A stretch of 64,000 bases of DNA from Rhodococcus spongiicola (GCF_004011835.1 NZ_RKLN01000002.1:167469-231468); one strand, 5' to 3'; numbered from the stretch's first letter, positions 53,743 through 64,000 are shown. The notes: generated by a model not told the origin, from the sequence alone. A program made the numbers and translations.

Positions 53743-54135
53743 ATGCAATACCAGCAATACGAGTTCGACACTCCCCTGAGCGTGATCGGCGGTATACCGC
53801 GGACCGATTCCGAAGCGGACGCTGCAGCGAGCGTCGGCTCGGACGGTCTCGAGTTGAAAGAAACTGCTCCCCGGCTGAGCCTGATCCCCGGCTTCGCCGC
53901 CATGTTCGACGACGAAGAGGAGCAGTGGCAAGACCGCGCACTGTGCGCACAGACCGACCCCGAGGCTTTCTTCCCGGAGAAGGGTGGGTCCACTCGCGAG
54001 GCCAAGCGCATCTGCATGGGCTGCGAGGTTCGGGACGAATGCCTCGAGTACGCGCTGGCAAACGACGAGCGATTCGGAATCTGGGGTGGGCTCTCGGAGC
54101 GTGAGCGCCGGCGCCTGAAGCGCGGAATCGTCTGA
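53743..54135 (+). CDS. whiB2: WhiB-family iron-sulfur regulator
   Basis: Protein of 130 aa with the four cluster Cys: Cys68 (ALCAQTDPEAFFPEKGG), Cys91 and Cys94 (ICMGC) and Cys100 (RDECLEYAL), followed by FGIWGGLSERERRRLKRG. WhiB2/WhmD binds a [4Fe-4S] cluster and is linked to septation and division. The ATG at 53743 follows GGAGGCGGAGCG; the first 60 residues are not seen in short mycobacterial forms, so a later start is possible. Confidence 0.93.
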   Translation: MQYQQYEFDTPLSVIGGIPRTDSEADAAASVGSDGLELKETAPRLSLIPGFAAMFDDEEEQWQDRALCAQTDPEAFFPEKGGSTREAKRICMGCEVRDECLEYALANDERFGIWGGLSERERRRLKRGIV

Positions 54136-54144
54136 CGGCCGGAA

Positions 54145-54172
54145 TTCGGTCGTCGGTCCTCAGTCGTCGGCC
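54145..54172 (-). repeat. 14-bp duplication spanning the stop of the Rv3259-like gene
   Basis: Units 54145-54158 and 54159-54172 match at 11 of 14 positions; in gene sense they read GGCCGACGACTGAG and GACCGACGACCGAA. The TGA at 54160-54162 is in the first. It is short and could be coincidental. Confidence 0.45.
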
Positions 54173-54651
54173 CCGGGTACTTCGGGGTCGACGACTTCCG
54201 GACCGACACCGAGGTACGTAGCGACTTGCTCGACGAGTACGTCGTGAACGAGATCTTCGAGGTCCTGAGGATCCTTGGCACGCAACTCGATCGGTCGCCG
54301 GAACAGCACGATCCGCGCGCGCGTCGCGGTCCCGTGCCGATCGATGCCGGCCGGGATCAGTCGCGACAACGGGACCGGCCCGTCTGCCACCACCTCCGGT
54401 GGCCAATTCACCGAGTCCGGGTCGATGGCCCGGATCCGCGGCACGTCGTCCACCGCGATGTCGAGCTTGGTGAGCCGTTCGTGCCACCGCGCGTCGATCG
54501 GTTCGAACGCGCCCAGCACCGTGCGATCGAATTTCTCCGCACGGGTCCGCGCGGCCGGCAGGTCCTGTGGGAACAGTGGCCCGCGGATCCCACGACCTCG
54601 CCGCGCGGCCGAACGTGATGTCAGCGGGCGTGAACGACGCGCTCTTGCCAT
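54160..54651 (-). CDS. Metallopeptidase-family protein with degenerate zinc motif
   Basis: Protein of 163 aa, probably the Rv3259 homologue. RTRAEKFDRTVLGAFEPIDAR, ARIVLFRRPIELRA and LVHDVLVEQVATYLGVGPE follow the zincin-like family, whose active site is normally HExxH at this last segment; here it reads VEQVATY, so a catalytic role is doubtful. Mycobacterial relatives are, as I recall, similarly changed. The ATG at 54651 is used; the frame extends further upstream with low-quality sequence. Convergent with whiB2. Confidence 0.75.
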   Translation of the reverse strand: MARARRSRPLTSRSAARRGRGIRGPLFPQDLPAARTRAEKFDRTVLGAFEPIDARWHERLTKLDIAVDDVPRIRAIDPDSVNWPPEVVADGPVPLSRLIPAGIDRHGTATRARIVLFRRPIELRAKDPQDLEDLVHDVLVEQVATYLGVGPEVVDPEVPGADD

Positions 54652-54808
54652 GCAGGCGAGATTACAGCGGCGTACCCGAGCCGCCGCCATCTCTGGCTGG
54701 CGTCTATCCCGGGTCGTTGTTGCCGCGGCGAGGTGACGACGGCTCGGGCTCCGTCCCTCGGTGTGTCCCGGTAGGTCAACCCGGCGCCGGGGGCTAGTCT
54801 CTTCACTT

Positions 54809-55207
54809 GTGAGATCACTGCGTCGTTGCTGTCGGCCCGGGTGCAAGAACCCCGCTGTCGCGACCCTGACGTACGTATATTCCGATTCCACCGCCGTCGT
54901 CGGGCCGCTGGCCACGGTCGCGGAGCCTCACTCCTGGGACCTGTGCGAAACCCACGCTTCGCGGATCACCGCACCCAGGGGGTGGGAGTTGGTGCGGTAC
55001 GAGGGCGGATTCTCCTCGAGCACACCGGACGAGGACGATCTCACCGCGCTTGCCGAGGCCGTCCGCGAAGCGGGTCTGCGTGAGCGCCCAGGTACCGAGT
55101 CCGGGTCGACCGAGCCGCGGCCGGGTGCCGCGTCACCATCGACGACCCCCACTGCACGCACCGGTCGTCGCGGCCATCTCCGGGTCCTACCCGACCCCGC
55201 CAATTGA
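54809..55207 (+). CDS. DUF3499 family protein
   Basis: Protein of 132 aa. The conserved N-terminal half starts RSLRRCCRPGCKNPAVATLT, with CC, C and a later LCETH that could form a zinc site, then RITAPRGWELVRYEG. The tail after about residue 85 is Pro/Thr/Arg-rich and variable. It matches the conserved Rv3258c position. Function unknown. The start is the GTG at 54809. Confidence 0.85.
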   Translation: MRSLRRCCRPGCKNPAVATLTYVYSDSTAVVGPLATVAEPHSWDLCETHASRITAPRGWELVRYEGGFSSSTPDEDDLTALAEAVREAGLRERPGTESGSTEPRPGAASPSTTPTARTGRRGHLRVLPDPAN

Positions 55208-55456
55208 GCACCTCACCTCCCGGACGGTGTCCTACCGGGCGCACGTCACCGGACCGCTTCGCTTCGTAGCGCACTTCCCGCGCCGGCCCCGATCGCTGAA
55301 AAGCCGACATAACGCCCGGGGAGGCGTAATCGGGGCGCCCACCATTAGGCTCGGTGCGACGATTCGACTCGCTCGTCTCATCGAACCGAGCGGACCGGTG
55401 CGACCGCGTCGCATCTGTGAACCGTCGCACCAACGAACAGCAGGAGATAAGCAGCA

Positions 55457-56839
55457 GTGACTCGATCCGCCGAATCCGTGAATGCCGTGATCAAGGCCTA
55501 CGATGTGCGCGGCGTCGTGGGTGAGCAGATCGATCCGGACTTCGTGCGCGATGTGGGGGCGTCGTTCGCACGCCTGATGCGTGACGAGCAGGCCTCCGGC
55601 GAGCGCGTGACTCGGATTGCGATCGGCCACGACATGCGTGAATCGTCTCCCGCGCTCTCGCGCGCGTTCGCCGACGGCGTCGTGGCCCAGGGCCTCGACG
55701 TCGTGCACATCGGTCTGGCATCGACCGACCAGTTGTATTTCGCGTCGGGGATCTTGGACTGCCCGGGTGCGATGTTCACTGCCAGCCACAATCCCGCCGA
55801 GTACAACGGCATCAAACTGTGCCGTGCGGGTGCCAAGCCCGTCGGTCAGGACACGGGCCTGAACCTGATCGCACGAGAGGTTGCGGAGGGTGTGCCCGCC
55901 TACGCCGGTCCCGTGGGGACCATCGCCGAGGACGACTTGCTCGAGCAGTACGCCGCCTTCGTTCGTGGGCTGGTGGACCTGGCCGGACTGCGCCCGCTGA
56001 AGGTTGCGGTCGACGCCGGCAACGGGATGGGCGGGCACACAGTACCGGCGGTGTTCGGTCCCCTGCCAGTGACGGTCTTGCCGCTGTACTTCGACCTCGA
56101 CGGTTCGTTCCCGAACCACGAAGCCAATCCTCTCGATCCGGCGAATCTGGTGGATCTGCAGACTTTCGTGCGCAAGACCGGTGCGGACATCGGACTTGCA
56201 TTCGATGGCGACGCGGACCGCTGCTTCGTCGTAGACGAGAAGGGTAATCCGGTCTCGCCGTCGGCGGTGACCGCTCTTGTCGCAGAGCGTGAGCTCGCGA
56301 AGGAGCCGGGCGGCACCATCATCCACAACCTGATCACGTCTCGGTTCGTTCCTGAACTGGTCGAAAAGTTCGGTGGAACGGCTGTTCGTACCCGGGTCGG
56401 GCACTCGTTCATCAAGCAGCAGATGGCCGAGACCGGTGCCGTCTTCGGTGGCGAGCATTCGGCGCACTACTACTTCCGCAACTTCTGGGGCGCCGACTCC
56501 GGCATGCTGGCGGCGTTGCACGTGCTGGCAGCGCTCGGAGAGCAGGGGCGGACCTTGTCGGAACTGATGCAGTCCTACGAGGGCTACGCGGCGTCCGGTG
56601 AGATCAACTCGACGGTGGCCGACGCCGCCGAGCGCACGGCCGCTGTGCTCGACCTGTTCGCGGACCGCGCGGTCGCCGTTGATCGGCTCGACGGCGTCAC
56701 CGTCGATCTCGCGGACGGGTCATGGTTCAACCTGCGCGCATCCAACACGGAGCCGTTGCTGCGATTGAACGTCGAAGCCCGGACCCCAGAGGCGGTTGAT
56801 GCACTTGTCGCCGAGATCCTGGGAACAGTGCGCGCCTAG
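55457..56839 (+). CDS. pmmA: Phosphomannomutase/phosphoglucomutase
   Basis: Alpha-D-phosphohexomutase of 460 aa, interconverting mannose-6-P and mannose-1-P. The phosphoserine Ser110 lies in FTASHNPAEYNGIK; LAFDGDADRCFVVD is the metal loop, GGEHSAHYYF the sugar loop and SNTEPLLRLNVEART the phosphate loop. The GTG at 55457 follows AGGAG. It belongs to the GDP-mannose supply with manA and manB and matches Rv3257c. Confidence 0.94.
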   Translation: MTRSAESVNAVIKAYDVRGVVGEQIDPDFVRDVGASFARLMRDEQASGERVTRIAIGHDMRESSPALSRAFADGVVAQGLDVVHIGLASTDQLYFASGILDCPGAMFTASHNPAEYNGIKLCRAGAKPVGQDTGLNLIAREVAEGVPAYAGPVGTIAEDDLLEQYAAFVRGLVDLAGLRPLKVAVDAGNGMGGHTVPAVFGPLPVTVLPLYFDLDGSFPNHEANPLDPANLVDLQTFVRKTGADIGLAFDGDADRCFVVDEKGNPVSPSAVTALVAERELAKEPGGTIIHNLITSRFVPELVEKFGGTAVRTRVGHSFIKQQMAETGAVFGGEHSAHYYFRNFWGADSGMLAALHVLAALGEQGRTLSELMQSYEGYAASGEINSTVADAAERTAAVLDLFADRAVAVDRLDGVTVDLADGSWFNLRASNTEPLLRLNVEARTPEAVDALVAEILGTVRA

Positions 56840-56916
56840 TCCGCGCGTTGCTGGGATACTCGAGTCACCTGAACTCGTCGAGGTACAGGGAGAGAAGAAA
56901 GGGAGGTGTGTCGGTG

Positions 56917-58035
56917 ATGACAGCTCCGTCGTCTCTGCTAGATCTCGATGACGTTGATGCTCTGCTCGCCGCGGACGTCGATGGTTCACTTCGATTCGCG
57001 GCACTCGGGGGTGCGCAGATCCGCGCTACCCAGGCCACGGTGGAGGAAGACGGACTCGCGCGGCTGCATGGTCTGCAACCACGCAGCGTGGTTCTGGTCA
57101 CCGGCGACGGATGCGCGTCACGTGCGGCCGAATTGTTGACGGCCGCCGTCGGTAGCCGGATCGGCATTCCCTTGGTCGAGAGTGTCGGAACCCCCAAGTG
57201 GGTCGGGCCCCTCGATGTGGTCGTGGTCGCCGGTGACGATGCAGGCGATCCGAGGCTCGTCGAATCCGTGGACCACGCGTTGGGACGTGGCGCCGAGGTC
57301 GTAATCGCCGCTCCGGAAGAGGGGCCGCTGCGCGCGGCGGGCGCGGGCCGTGCGACCACATTGCCACCCCGGGTCGCGGTACCCGATCATCACGGGCTGC
57401 TGCGGTACGTCGCGGTCTTTCTCGCCGTCCTGATCGCGATCGAGTCCGAACGGGTGGCCGCGGTGTGCCCCGACCTGGGCCGCCTCGCGGACGCGGTCGA
57501 CGACGAGGCGCTGCGCGACCACCCCCGCAACGAGGTCTTCCACAATCCGGCCAAGTCGCTCGCAGCGCGTATCCGACGGCGTCGGGTCGTTCTCAGCGGC
57601 GACACTCGCGCCACCACTCACCTCGCTCGACACGGTGCCGAGGTGCTATTGCGTACCGGCGGCGCTGTCGCCGCTGCGGCAGACCTGTCGGAGGTTCTCG
57701 CCGCCGGGCCCCTGTTCGACGCGACGGGTTCGATGCCGGCCGGCGAAGACTCGCTCTTCCACGACGAGCAGATCGATGGTCCGATGCCCGGAATGCCTCT
57801 GCGTGTATTCGTCTTCGCCTCGGAGGCGAACCGACCGGCGATCGAACGCCGAGTCGCTGCTTTGCGCGATGCCGACGTCGTCGTCGCGGCGTCGGATCAG
57901 GCCGGTCCGCTGGGTCCGCCGGGATCTCCCACGGAGACAACAGCTGTCGCACGAGCGGAGATAGAACAGATTGCAGTTCTCGTCAGCCGGCTCGAGATGA
58001 GTGCGGCATACCTACATTTGATCGGCGGTAGCTAG
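56917..58035 (+). CDS. TobH-like SIS-domain protein
   Basis: Protein of 372 aa, between pmmA and manA as Rv3256c. DVVVVAGDDAGDPRLVESVD and GRGAEVVIAAPEEGPLR (first half) and NPAKSLAARIRRRRVVLSGD and FASEANRPAIERRVAALR (second half) resemble sugar isomerase (SIS) halves of PGI/PMI-type proteins, but the active-site residues are not evident. Function unknown. GGGAGG precedes the ATG at 56917. The stop overlaps the manA start (TAGTG at 58033-58037). Confidence 0.85.
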   Translation: MTAPSSLLDLDDVDALLAADVDGSLRFAALGGAQIRATQATVEEDGLARLHGLQPRSVVLVTGDGCASRAAELLTAAVGSRIGIPLVESVGTPKWVGPLDVVVVAGDDAGDPRLVESVDHALGRGAEVVIAAPEEGPLRAAGAGRATTLPPRVAVPDHHGLLRYVAVFLAVLIAIESERVAAVCPDLGRLADAVDDEALRDHPRNEVFHNPAKSLAARIRRRRVVLSGDTRATTHLARHGAEVLLRTGGAVAAAADLSEVLAAGPLFDATGSMPAGEDSLFHDEQIDGPMPGMPLRVFVFASEANRPAIERRVAALRDADVVVAASDQAGPLGPPGSPTETTAVARAEIEQIAVLVSRLEMSAAYLHLIGGS

Positions 58036-59315
58036 TGCGCCAACTCGAAGGTGCGCTCAGGTCCTATGCATGGGGGTCACGAACCGCGCTCGCGGAGCTG
58101 TGCGGCCGCCCGAGCCCCAGCGCCCACCCGGAAGCCGAACTGTGGCTCGGCGCCCACCCCGCGGACCCGGCACGGGTGATCGACAACGGCGCCTCGCGGT
58201 CTCTGCAGGAGGTCATCGACGATGCCCCCATCCGGGAACTCGGCGACCGGTGCGTGGCTGCGTTCGGCGCGCGATTGCCTTTCCTGCTCAAGGTGCTCGC
58301 GGCAGAGGAGCCTCTCTCGCTGCAGGCACATCCGAGCGCCGAACAGGCTCGGGAGGGCTTTGCACGTGAGGAGGCCGCCGGTATTCCGGTCGACTCGGCG
58401 GAGCGTAACTATCGCGATGCGAGTCACAAGCCCGAGCTGGTGGTTGCGCTCACTCGATTCGAGGCACTTGCTGGTTTCCGGGATCCGCATAGGTCGGTGC
58501 GGTTGCTCGGTGCCCTGAACGTCCCGGAACTCGAGCCGTACCTAGGTCTGCTCGCCGGCCAACCCGATTCGGGCGGTCTCCGTGCACTGTTCACCACATG
58601 GATCACGTTGCCTCCGCAGCCGCTTGCCGCGCTGGTCCCGCCCGTCCTCGACGGCTGTGTCGCCTACCTGTCGAAATCCGAGACCGGTGACCTCGAATTC
58701 GCCCAGGCGGCTCGGACCGCGCTCGAACTCAGCGAGTGGTACCCGGGCGATGCCGGAATCCTCGCGTCACTGCTCCTGAACCGGGTGACGCTCGAACCAG
58801 GACAGGGTCTGTTCCTCGATGCAGGCAACCTGCACGCGTACCTCCGCGGCACGGCGGTGGAGATCATGGCGAACTCGGACAATGTCTTGCGTGGCGGGCT
58901 GACCCCCAAGCACGTCGATGTCCCGGAGTTGCTGCGGGTCCTCGACTTCGATTCGGTCGACGTCCCGGTCCTGACTCCCGTCTCGACCGAGATCGTCAGG
59001 GAGGTCCGATACCAGACTCCGACACCGGAGTTCCGGCTCTCCCGCATCGATCTCGACGCCGCGGGAACCGAGACCGGCGCAACGACCTTGCGGCCGGACG
59101 GACCACAGATCCTGCTGTGCACGTCGGGTGCGGCCAAGGTCGGGTGCGGTTCGCAGTCGTTGATGTTCGAGCGTGGGACTGCAGCCTGGATCTCGGCCTC
59201 GGACAACGAGGTTCACATCCAGGCCTGTGCCGAACACGCCCAGTTGTTCCTGGCCGGTGTGGGAGCTCTCGACGCCCGAGGGCCGTTCCCTGCCCGATCG
59301 ATGCGTAGCGTGTGA
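58035..59315 (+). CDS. manA: Mannose-6-phosphate isomerase
   Basis: Type I phosphomannose isomerase, 426 aa, Zn-dependent, fructose-6-P to mannose-6-P. LEGALRSYAWGSRTALAEL, FLLKVLAAEEPLSLQAHPS and DASHKPELVVALT with zinc ligands, and NLHAYLRGTAVEIMANSDN in the active site. The GTG at 58035 overlaps the TobH-like stop by one base. Together with pmmA and manB it supplies GDP-mannose. Confidence 0.94.
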   Translation: MRQLEGALRSYAWGSRTALAELCGRPSPSAHPEAELWLGAHPADPARVIDNGASRSLQEVIDDAPIRELGDRCVAAFGARLPFLLKVLAAEEPLSLQAHPSAEQAREGFAREEAAGIPVDSAERNYRDASHKPELVVALTRFEALAGFRDPHRSVRLLGALNVPELEPYLGLLAGQPDSGGLRALFTTWITLPPQPLAALVPPVLDGCVAYLSKSETGDLEFAQAARTALELSEWYPGDAGILASLLLNRVTLEPGQGLFLDAGNLHAYLRGTAVEIMANSDNVLRGGLTPKHVDVPELLRVLDFDSVDVPVLTPVSTEIVREVRYQTPTPEFRLSRIDLDAAGTETGATTLRPDGPQILLCTSGAAKVGCGSQSLMFERGTAAWISASDNEVHIQACAEHAQLFLAGVGALDARGPFPARSMRSV

Positions 59316-59346
59316 GCCGCCCGGCTTCGACGAGAGGTAGAGTCCG

Positions 59347-59985
59347 GTGTCGGCTGGCGGGGGCAGGAAGGCGATCTTCGCGGCGCTGACGGCGAACGCA
59401 GGAATCGCGGCCGCCAAGTTCGCGGGCTTCATCATCACCGGTTCGTCGTCGATGTTGGCAGAGTCGGTCCACTCGGTGGCCGACACGTCCGATCAGGGAT
59501 TGCTGCTGGTCGGCCAGAACCGGGCTGAGCAGCGGCCGACAAGCTCCATCAGTTCGGCTACGGGCGCAACCGCTACTTCTACGCCGTTGTCGTCGCACTG
59601 GTGCTGTTCACGCTCGGTTCGCTGTTCGCGATCTACGAGGGTGTCCACAAGATTCAACACCCAGAGGATCTGTCCTCACCGATCGTGGCCGTCGTCATTC
59701 TCCTGGTCGCGATAGCGCTCGAGACCTACAGCTTCGCGACCGCAGTTCGGGAATCGCGTCCACTCGAGGGCAACGCCAGTCGGTGGCACTTCATCCGGAC
59801 GTCGCGCACGCCCGAGCTGCCGGTCGTCTTGCTCGAGGACGCCGGTGCGCTCGTCGGCCTGGTCCTGGCGTTGGGCGGCGTCGGCGACGGCGATCGTCGA
59901 GGCCGAGGCACGGGTCCGGGACTTGGTCCCCGCGGCCAAGTTGATCTACATCGAACCCGACCTGTTCCCGCTGACCGTCGGCTAG
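59347..59985 (+). pseudogene. Decayed cation-diffusion-facilitator transporter
   Basis: Reading starts at GTG 59347 with KAIFAALTANAGIAAAKFAGF and SSMLAESVHSVADTSDQGLLL, a CDF N-terminus. A one-base loss between 59530 and 59531 shifts the frame; the continuation FGYGRNRYFYAVVVALVLF to LVGLVLALGGV is in another frame. A second break near 59878 removes about 120 residues, after which the true C-terminal end ATAIVEAEARVRDLVPAAK and IYIEPDLFP reads to TAG at 59983-59985. Two independent lesions argue for real decay, not a sequencing error. Confidence 0.85.
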
Positions 59986-60085
59986 CACCGACTGCCGATG
60001 CGAGCGGCTGGCGCCGCCGTGTCGATGTAGGCGGCTGGCGCCGCCGTGCCGATGTGATCAGGTGGCGCCGACCGTGCCGGTGTGA
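59977..60085 (+). repeat. 27-bp tandem array from the CDF remnant stop (4 copies)
   Basis: Units at 59977-60003, 60004-60030, 60031-60057 and 60058-60085 (27, 27, 27, 28 bp). The middle two share GCGGCTGGCGCCGCCGTG and differ at two bases; the first, which includes the pseudogene TAG at 59983-59985, and the last are more diverged. Confidence 0.8.
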
Positions 60086-60173
60086 TTGCCTTTCGATCGG
60101 CCGTTGGCGAAACTGTCCCGGGTCCCATCTGCGGGCTTAGGCTGTTGTCGGATCCGACCCCGAGGAGGCTGCG

Positions 60174-61679
60174 ATGGTGTTACCCGACCCGAAACCGGCG
60201 AGCAGCCGCTCGGGGTTGTTCCGAACCAAGTCGGTCGAGCAGTCGATCATCGAAACCGACGAACCCGAGACGAAGCTCCGCAAAGACCTCACAGCGTGGG
60301 ACCTGACGGTCTTCGGTGTGGCGGTCGTGATCGGAGCCGGTATCTTCACACTCACTGCACGGACCGCGGGCAACGTCGCCGGTCCGTCGGTGTCGCTGGC
60401 CTTCGTGTTCGCGGCGGCCGCCTGCGCGTTGGCGGCCCTGTGCTACGCGGAGTTCGCTTCCACTGTCCCGGTTGCCGGAAGCGCGTACACCTTCTCCTAT
60501 GCGACGTTCGGCGAGTTCATCGCCTGGATCATCGGCTGGGATCTGATTCTCGAGTTCGCGCTCGCATCGTCGGTTGTTGCGAAGGGGTGGTCGCTGTATC
60601 TCGGTGAGGTGCTGGGTAGTTCGAGTCCGGTGGTCAACATCGGGCCGATCGAGGTGGACTGGGGTGCCGTCCTGATCATCTCGGCCATCACGGTCATCCT
60701 GGCAACCGGAACCAAGTTGTCGTCGCGGGTGTCGGCGGTGATCACCGCGATCAAGGTTGCGGTGGTCCTGTTCGTCGTGGTGCTCGGTGCCTTCTTCATC
60801 AAGACCGCCAACTACTCGCCCTACATTCCCCCGGCAGAGACCGGCACGACAGGGGAGGGCTTCGAGCAGTCGCTGTTCTCATTCATCACCGGAGCGGGCG
60901 GGAGCACCTTCGGCTGGTACGGACTGCTCGCCGCGGCCAGCCTCGTGTTCTTCGCCTTCATCGGTTTCGACGTCGTCGCCACGACCGCGGAGGAGACCAA
61001 GGACCCGCAGAGGGCGCTGCCCCGCGGCATTCTCGGTTCACTGGCGATCGTGACCGTGCTGTACGTGGCGGTCACCCTCGTGCTGACCGGGATGGTGAAC
61101 TACACCGAACTGGCCGGCGACGACTCGACCCTCGCGACGGCGTTCGCTCTCAACGGAATGGACTGGGCGAAGAACATCATCTCCGTAGGTGCCCTCGCCG
61201 GCCTTACCACCGTCGTCATGGTGCTCATGCTGGGTCAGACCCGTGTGCTGTTCGCGATGTCGCGCGACGGGCTGATGCCGCGGGGCCTCGCGCCCACCGG
61301 CAAGCACGGAACACCGGTGCGGATCACCATGCTGGTCGGTGCCGTCGTCGCTGTCCTCGCGGCGGTCTTCCCCATCGGAACACTCGAGGAGATGGTCAAC
61401 ATCGGCACGCTGTTCGCGTTCGTGCTGGTGTCGATCGGCGTCATCGTGCTGCGTCGTACGCGGCCCGACCTCCCGCGTGGATTCCGGGTGCCCCTCGTGC
61501 CGTTACTGCCGATCCTCTCCGTCCTGGCCTGCGTGTGGCTGATGATCAATCTCTCCGTCGAGACGTGGTTCCGCTTCTTGCTGTGGATGGCGATCGGCGT
61601 CGCCATCTACTTCCTGTACAGCCGCAGGCATTCGCTACTCGGCGCGCGCGAGCGTGCGGCGGCCCGCGGCGACGGCTGA
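60174..61679 (+). CDS. APC-family amino acid permease
   Basis: Protein of 501 aa with 12 membrane helices. LTVFGVAVVIGAGIFTLT is the helix 1 substrate motif, SAYTFSYATFGEFIAWIIGW helix 3, and FFAFIGFDVVATTAEETKDPQ the helix 6 region of the cationic amino acid (CAT/YfnA-like) group. It corresponds to Rv3253c. The ATG at 60174 follows GAGGAGG. The substrate is unknown; a cationic amino acid is plausible. It lies 95 bp before sahH. Confidence 0.9.
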   Translation: MVLPDPKPASSRSGLFRTKSVEQSIIETDEPETKLRKDLTAWDLTVFGVAVVIGAGIFTLTARTAGNVAGPSVSLAFVFAAAACALAALCYAEFASTVPVAGSAYTFSYATFGEFIAWIIGWDLILEFALASSVVAKGWSLYLGEVLGSSSPVVNIGPIEVDWGAVLIISAITVILATGTKLSSRVSAVITAIKVAVVLFVVVLGAFFIKTANYSPYIPPAETGTTGEGFEQSLFSFITGAGGSTFGWYGLLAAASLVFFAFIGFDVVATTAEETKDPQRALPRGILGSLAIVTVLYVAVTLVLTGMVNYTELAGDDSTLATAFALNGMDWAKNIISVGALAGLTTVVMVLMLGQTRVLFAMSRDGLMPRGLAPTGKHGTPVRITMLVGAVVAVLAAVFPIGTLEEMVNIGTLFAFVLVSIGVIVLRRTRPDLPRGFRVPLVPLLPILSVLACVWLMINLSVETWFRFLLWMAIGVAIYFLYSRRHSLLGARERAAARGDG

Positions 61680-61774
61680 GTTCGGCGGCCGGGGCTGGTG
61701 AGGTACTGCTGGTCTCCGGCCTCGACCGAACCCGATAGCCTGGTCTCATCCATATGGCTATCAGGAGAAGCAGC

Positions 61775-63261
<1,487 letters not shown>

Positions 63262-63271
<10 letters not shown>

Positions 63272-63295
63272 TTTCTAGCCGGAACTGATTTCCAG
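63262..63295 (+). repeat. 17-bp duplication spanning the sahH stop
   Basis: Units CCGGTACTGATTTCTAG (63262-63278) and CCGGAACTGATTTCCAG (63279-63295), 15 of 17 identical. The first includes the last codons and the TGA (63269-63271) of sahH. Confidence 0.85.
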
Positions 63296-63324
63296 CGGTC
63301 AGCTCACACCGACCGCCGCGACGC

Positions 63325-63359
63325 GCGGCCGGGAATGGCTTCCTGCCATCCCCGGCCGC
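63325..63359 (+). terminator. Hairpin terminator after sahH
   Basis: 15-bp arms at 63325-63339 (GCGGCCGGGAATGGC) and 63345-63359 with one mismatch and a five-base loop. It is the strongest stem in the 131-bp sahH-tmk gap and no T run follows. Confidence 0.7.
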
Positions 63360-63402
63360 GGTCGTAGCGGGGCCGTGGTCAGCACCGATAGGCTCGGCGC
63401 TC

Positions 63403-64000
63403 GTGGGAACTCTGATCGCCCTGGAAGGGCTCGACGGCGCAGGCAAACGCACTCTTGTCGCGAAGGTCGTCGCCCGGCTCGAGCAGAAGGGTCTGCGGGT
63501 GGCGACGCTCGACTTCCCCCGCTACGGTGCTTCAATCCATGCCGATCTCGCTTCGGAGGCGCTCAAGGGGGCCCATGGTGATCTCAGCGAGTCGGTCTAT
63601 GCGATGGCCGTGATGTTCGCGCTCGATCGGGCCGGTGCGGCCGGGCAGTTGAAGGAGCTCCTCGCGGCACACGACCTCGTGATCCTCGACCGTTACGTCG
63701 CCTCGAACGCGGCCTACGGCGCCGCCCGGCTGCACCAGCACGGCGACGGTGAGTTCGTTGCCTGGATCGAGGATCTCGAGTTCGGACGTCTCGGGCTTCC
63801 GCGCCCGGACCTGCAGATGCACCTCGACGTGCCGGTTGCGCTCGCGGGGGAGCGCGCACGGCAGCGCGAGGCCGGGGACAGCGTGCGCGCACTCGACGCC
63901 TACGAGAAGGACAGCGGACTGCAGGCTCGCACGGATGCTGTCTACCGCGAGTTGGCCGCTGCGGGCTGGTGCTCGCCATGGTGGACGATCGCTCCCGATA
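63403..64000 (+). CDS. tmk: Thymidylate kinase (3' end outside window)
   Basis: dTMP kinase, P-loop IALEGLDGAGKRTL, DFPRYG for substrate binding and VILDRYVASNAAYGAARLHQH in shortened form (LDRYVASNAAY). About 199 codons are visible; the family is about 210, so only a short end is lost at the window edge. The GTG at 63403 is used. It matches Rv3247c, next to sahH. Confidence 0.94.
   Translation, partial: MGTLIALEGLDGAGKRTLVAKVVARLEQKGLRVATLDFPRYGASIHADLASEALKGAHGDLSESVYAMAVMFALDRAGAAGQLKELLAAHDLVILDRYVASNAAYGAARLHQHGDGEFVAWIEDLEFGRLGLPRPDLQMHLDVPVALAGERARQREAGDSVRALDAYEKDSGLQARTDAVYRELAAAGWCSPWWTIAPD

Noticed and set aside
61680-61774. SAH riboswitch upstream of sahH
   Set aside because: I could not find a consistent pseudoknot or conserved SAH core; only ordinary GC-rich pairing is seen.

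Overview
The window is high-GC actinobacterial DNA with short gaps, frequent GTG starts and many 1-4 bp stop/start overlaps. Gene content points to a mycolic-acid-containing member of the Mycobacteriales, most likely Rhodococcus or a close Nocardiaceae relative. It carries acyl-CoA carboxylase subunits of the accA3/accD5/accE5 type, arabinogalactan-linker and LCP genes, F420 genes (fbiA/fbiB), whiB2 and a fused pcaL. From memory, much of the backbone follows the Mycobacterium tuberculosis order Rv3296 (lhr) to Rv3247c (tmk): lhr, pcd, hglS, lat, accA3, sufE-like, sseA, maf, accE5, accD5, birA, PH protein, gtrA, purK, purE, TIGR03089, LCP, rmlD, wbbL, manB, fbiB, fbiA, whiB2, Rv3259-like, DUF3499, pmmA, TobH-like, manA, APC permease, sahH, tmk.

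Layout. 1-10.6 kb: Lhr helicase (cut by the left edge), an SDR, a secreted glycine-rich protein, and a lysine catabolic block (lat divergent from hglS-pcd). 10.7-14.2 kb: accessory genes, namely an MBL-Rieske fusion protein, a PtpB-type phosphatase, a frameshifted VanZ-like gene, a truncated GNAT and a DUF1707 protein. 14.3-21.9 kb: acyl-CoA carboxylase genes with biotin ligase, sulfur-transfer genes, a truncated haemoglobin and maf. 21.9-34.4 kb: membrane proteins, an OmpR/HK pair, GtrA, purK-purE, a NarL/HK pair, an ABC exporter of the FtsX type and a small HEXXH protein. 34.4-40.5 kb: cell-envelope genes (TIGR03089, LCP ligase, rmlD, wbbL, GDP-mannose pyrophosphorylase, SGNH hydrolase). 40.5-50.3 kb: an aromatic island for 4-hydroxybenzoate and the beta-ketoadipate pathway (pcaK-like, pobR-like, pobA, pcaF, pcaR, pcaL, pcaB, pcaI, pcaJ). 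It sits between manB and the fbi genes and lacks the pcaHG ring-cleavage genes. 50.4-64 kb: Nudix, fbiB-fbiA, whiB2, the mannose block (pmmA, TobH-like, manA), a decayed cation-efflux gene, an APC permease, sahH and the start of tmk.

The most unusual signal is not a gene. Ten short tandem-repeat arrays lie across stop codons. Each has its own private unit of 14-32 bp, and the first copy contains the last few codons and the stop of a gene; the later copies run into the 3' flank. They occur at pcd, accE5, birA (with the convergent gene), the OmpR-linked kinase, gtrA, purK, the LCP gene, fbiA, the Rv3259-like gene and the CDF remnant; sahH has a clean two-copy example as well, making eleven loci. 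Four further private arrays lie between genes without touching a stop. The fbiA/fbiB array is the most striking. A 30-bp unit carrying a GTGA stop/start overlap is repeated about 5.5 times and keeps an open frame that would add five decapeptides to the FbiB N-terminus.
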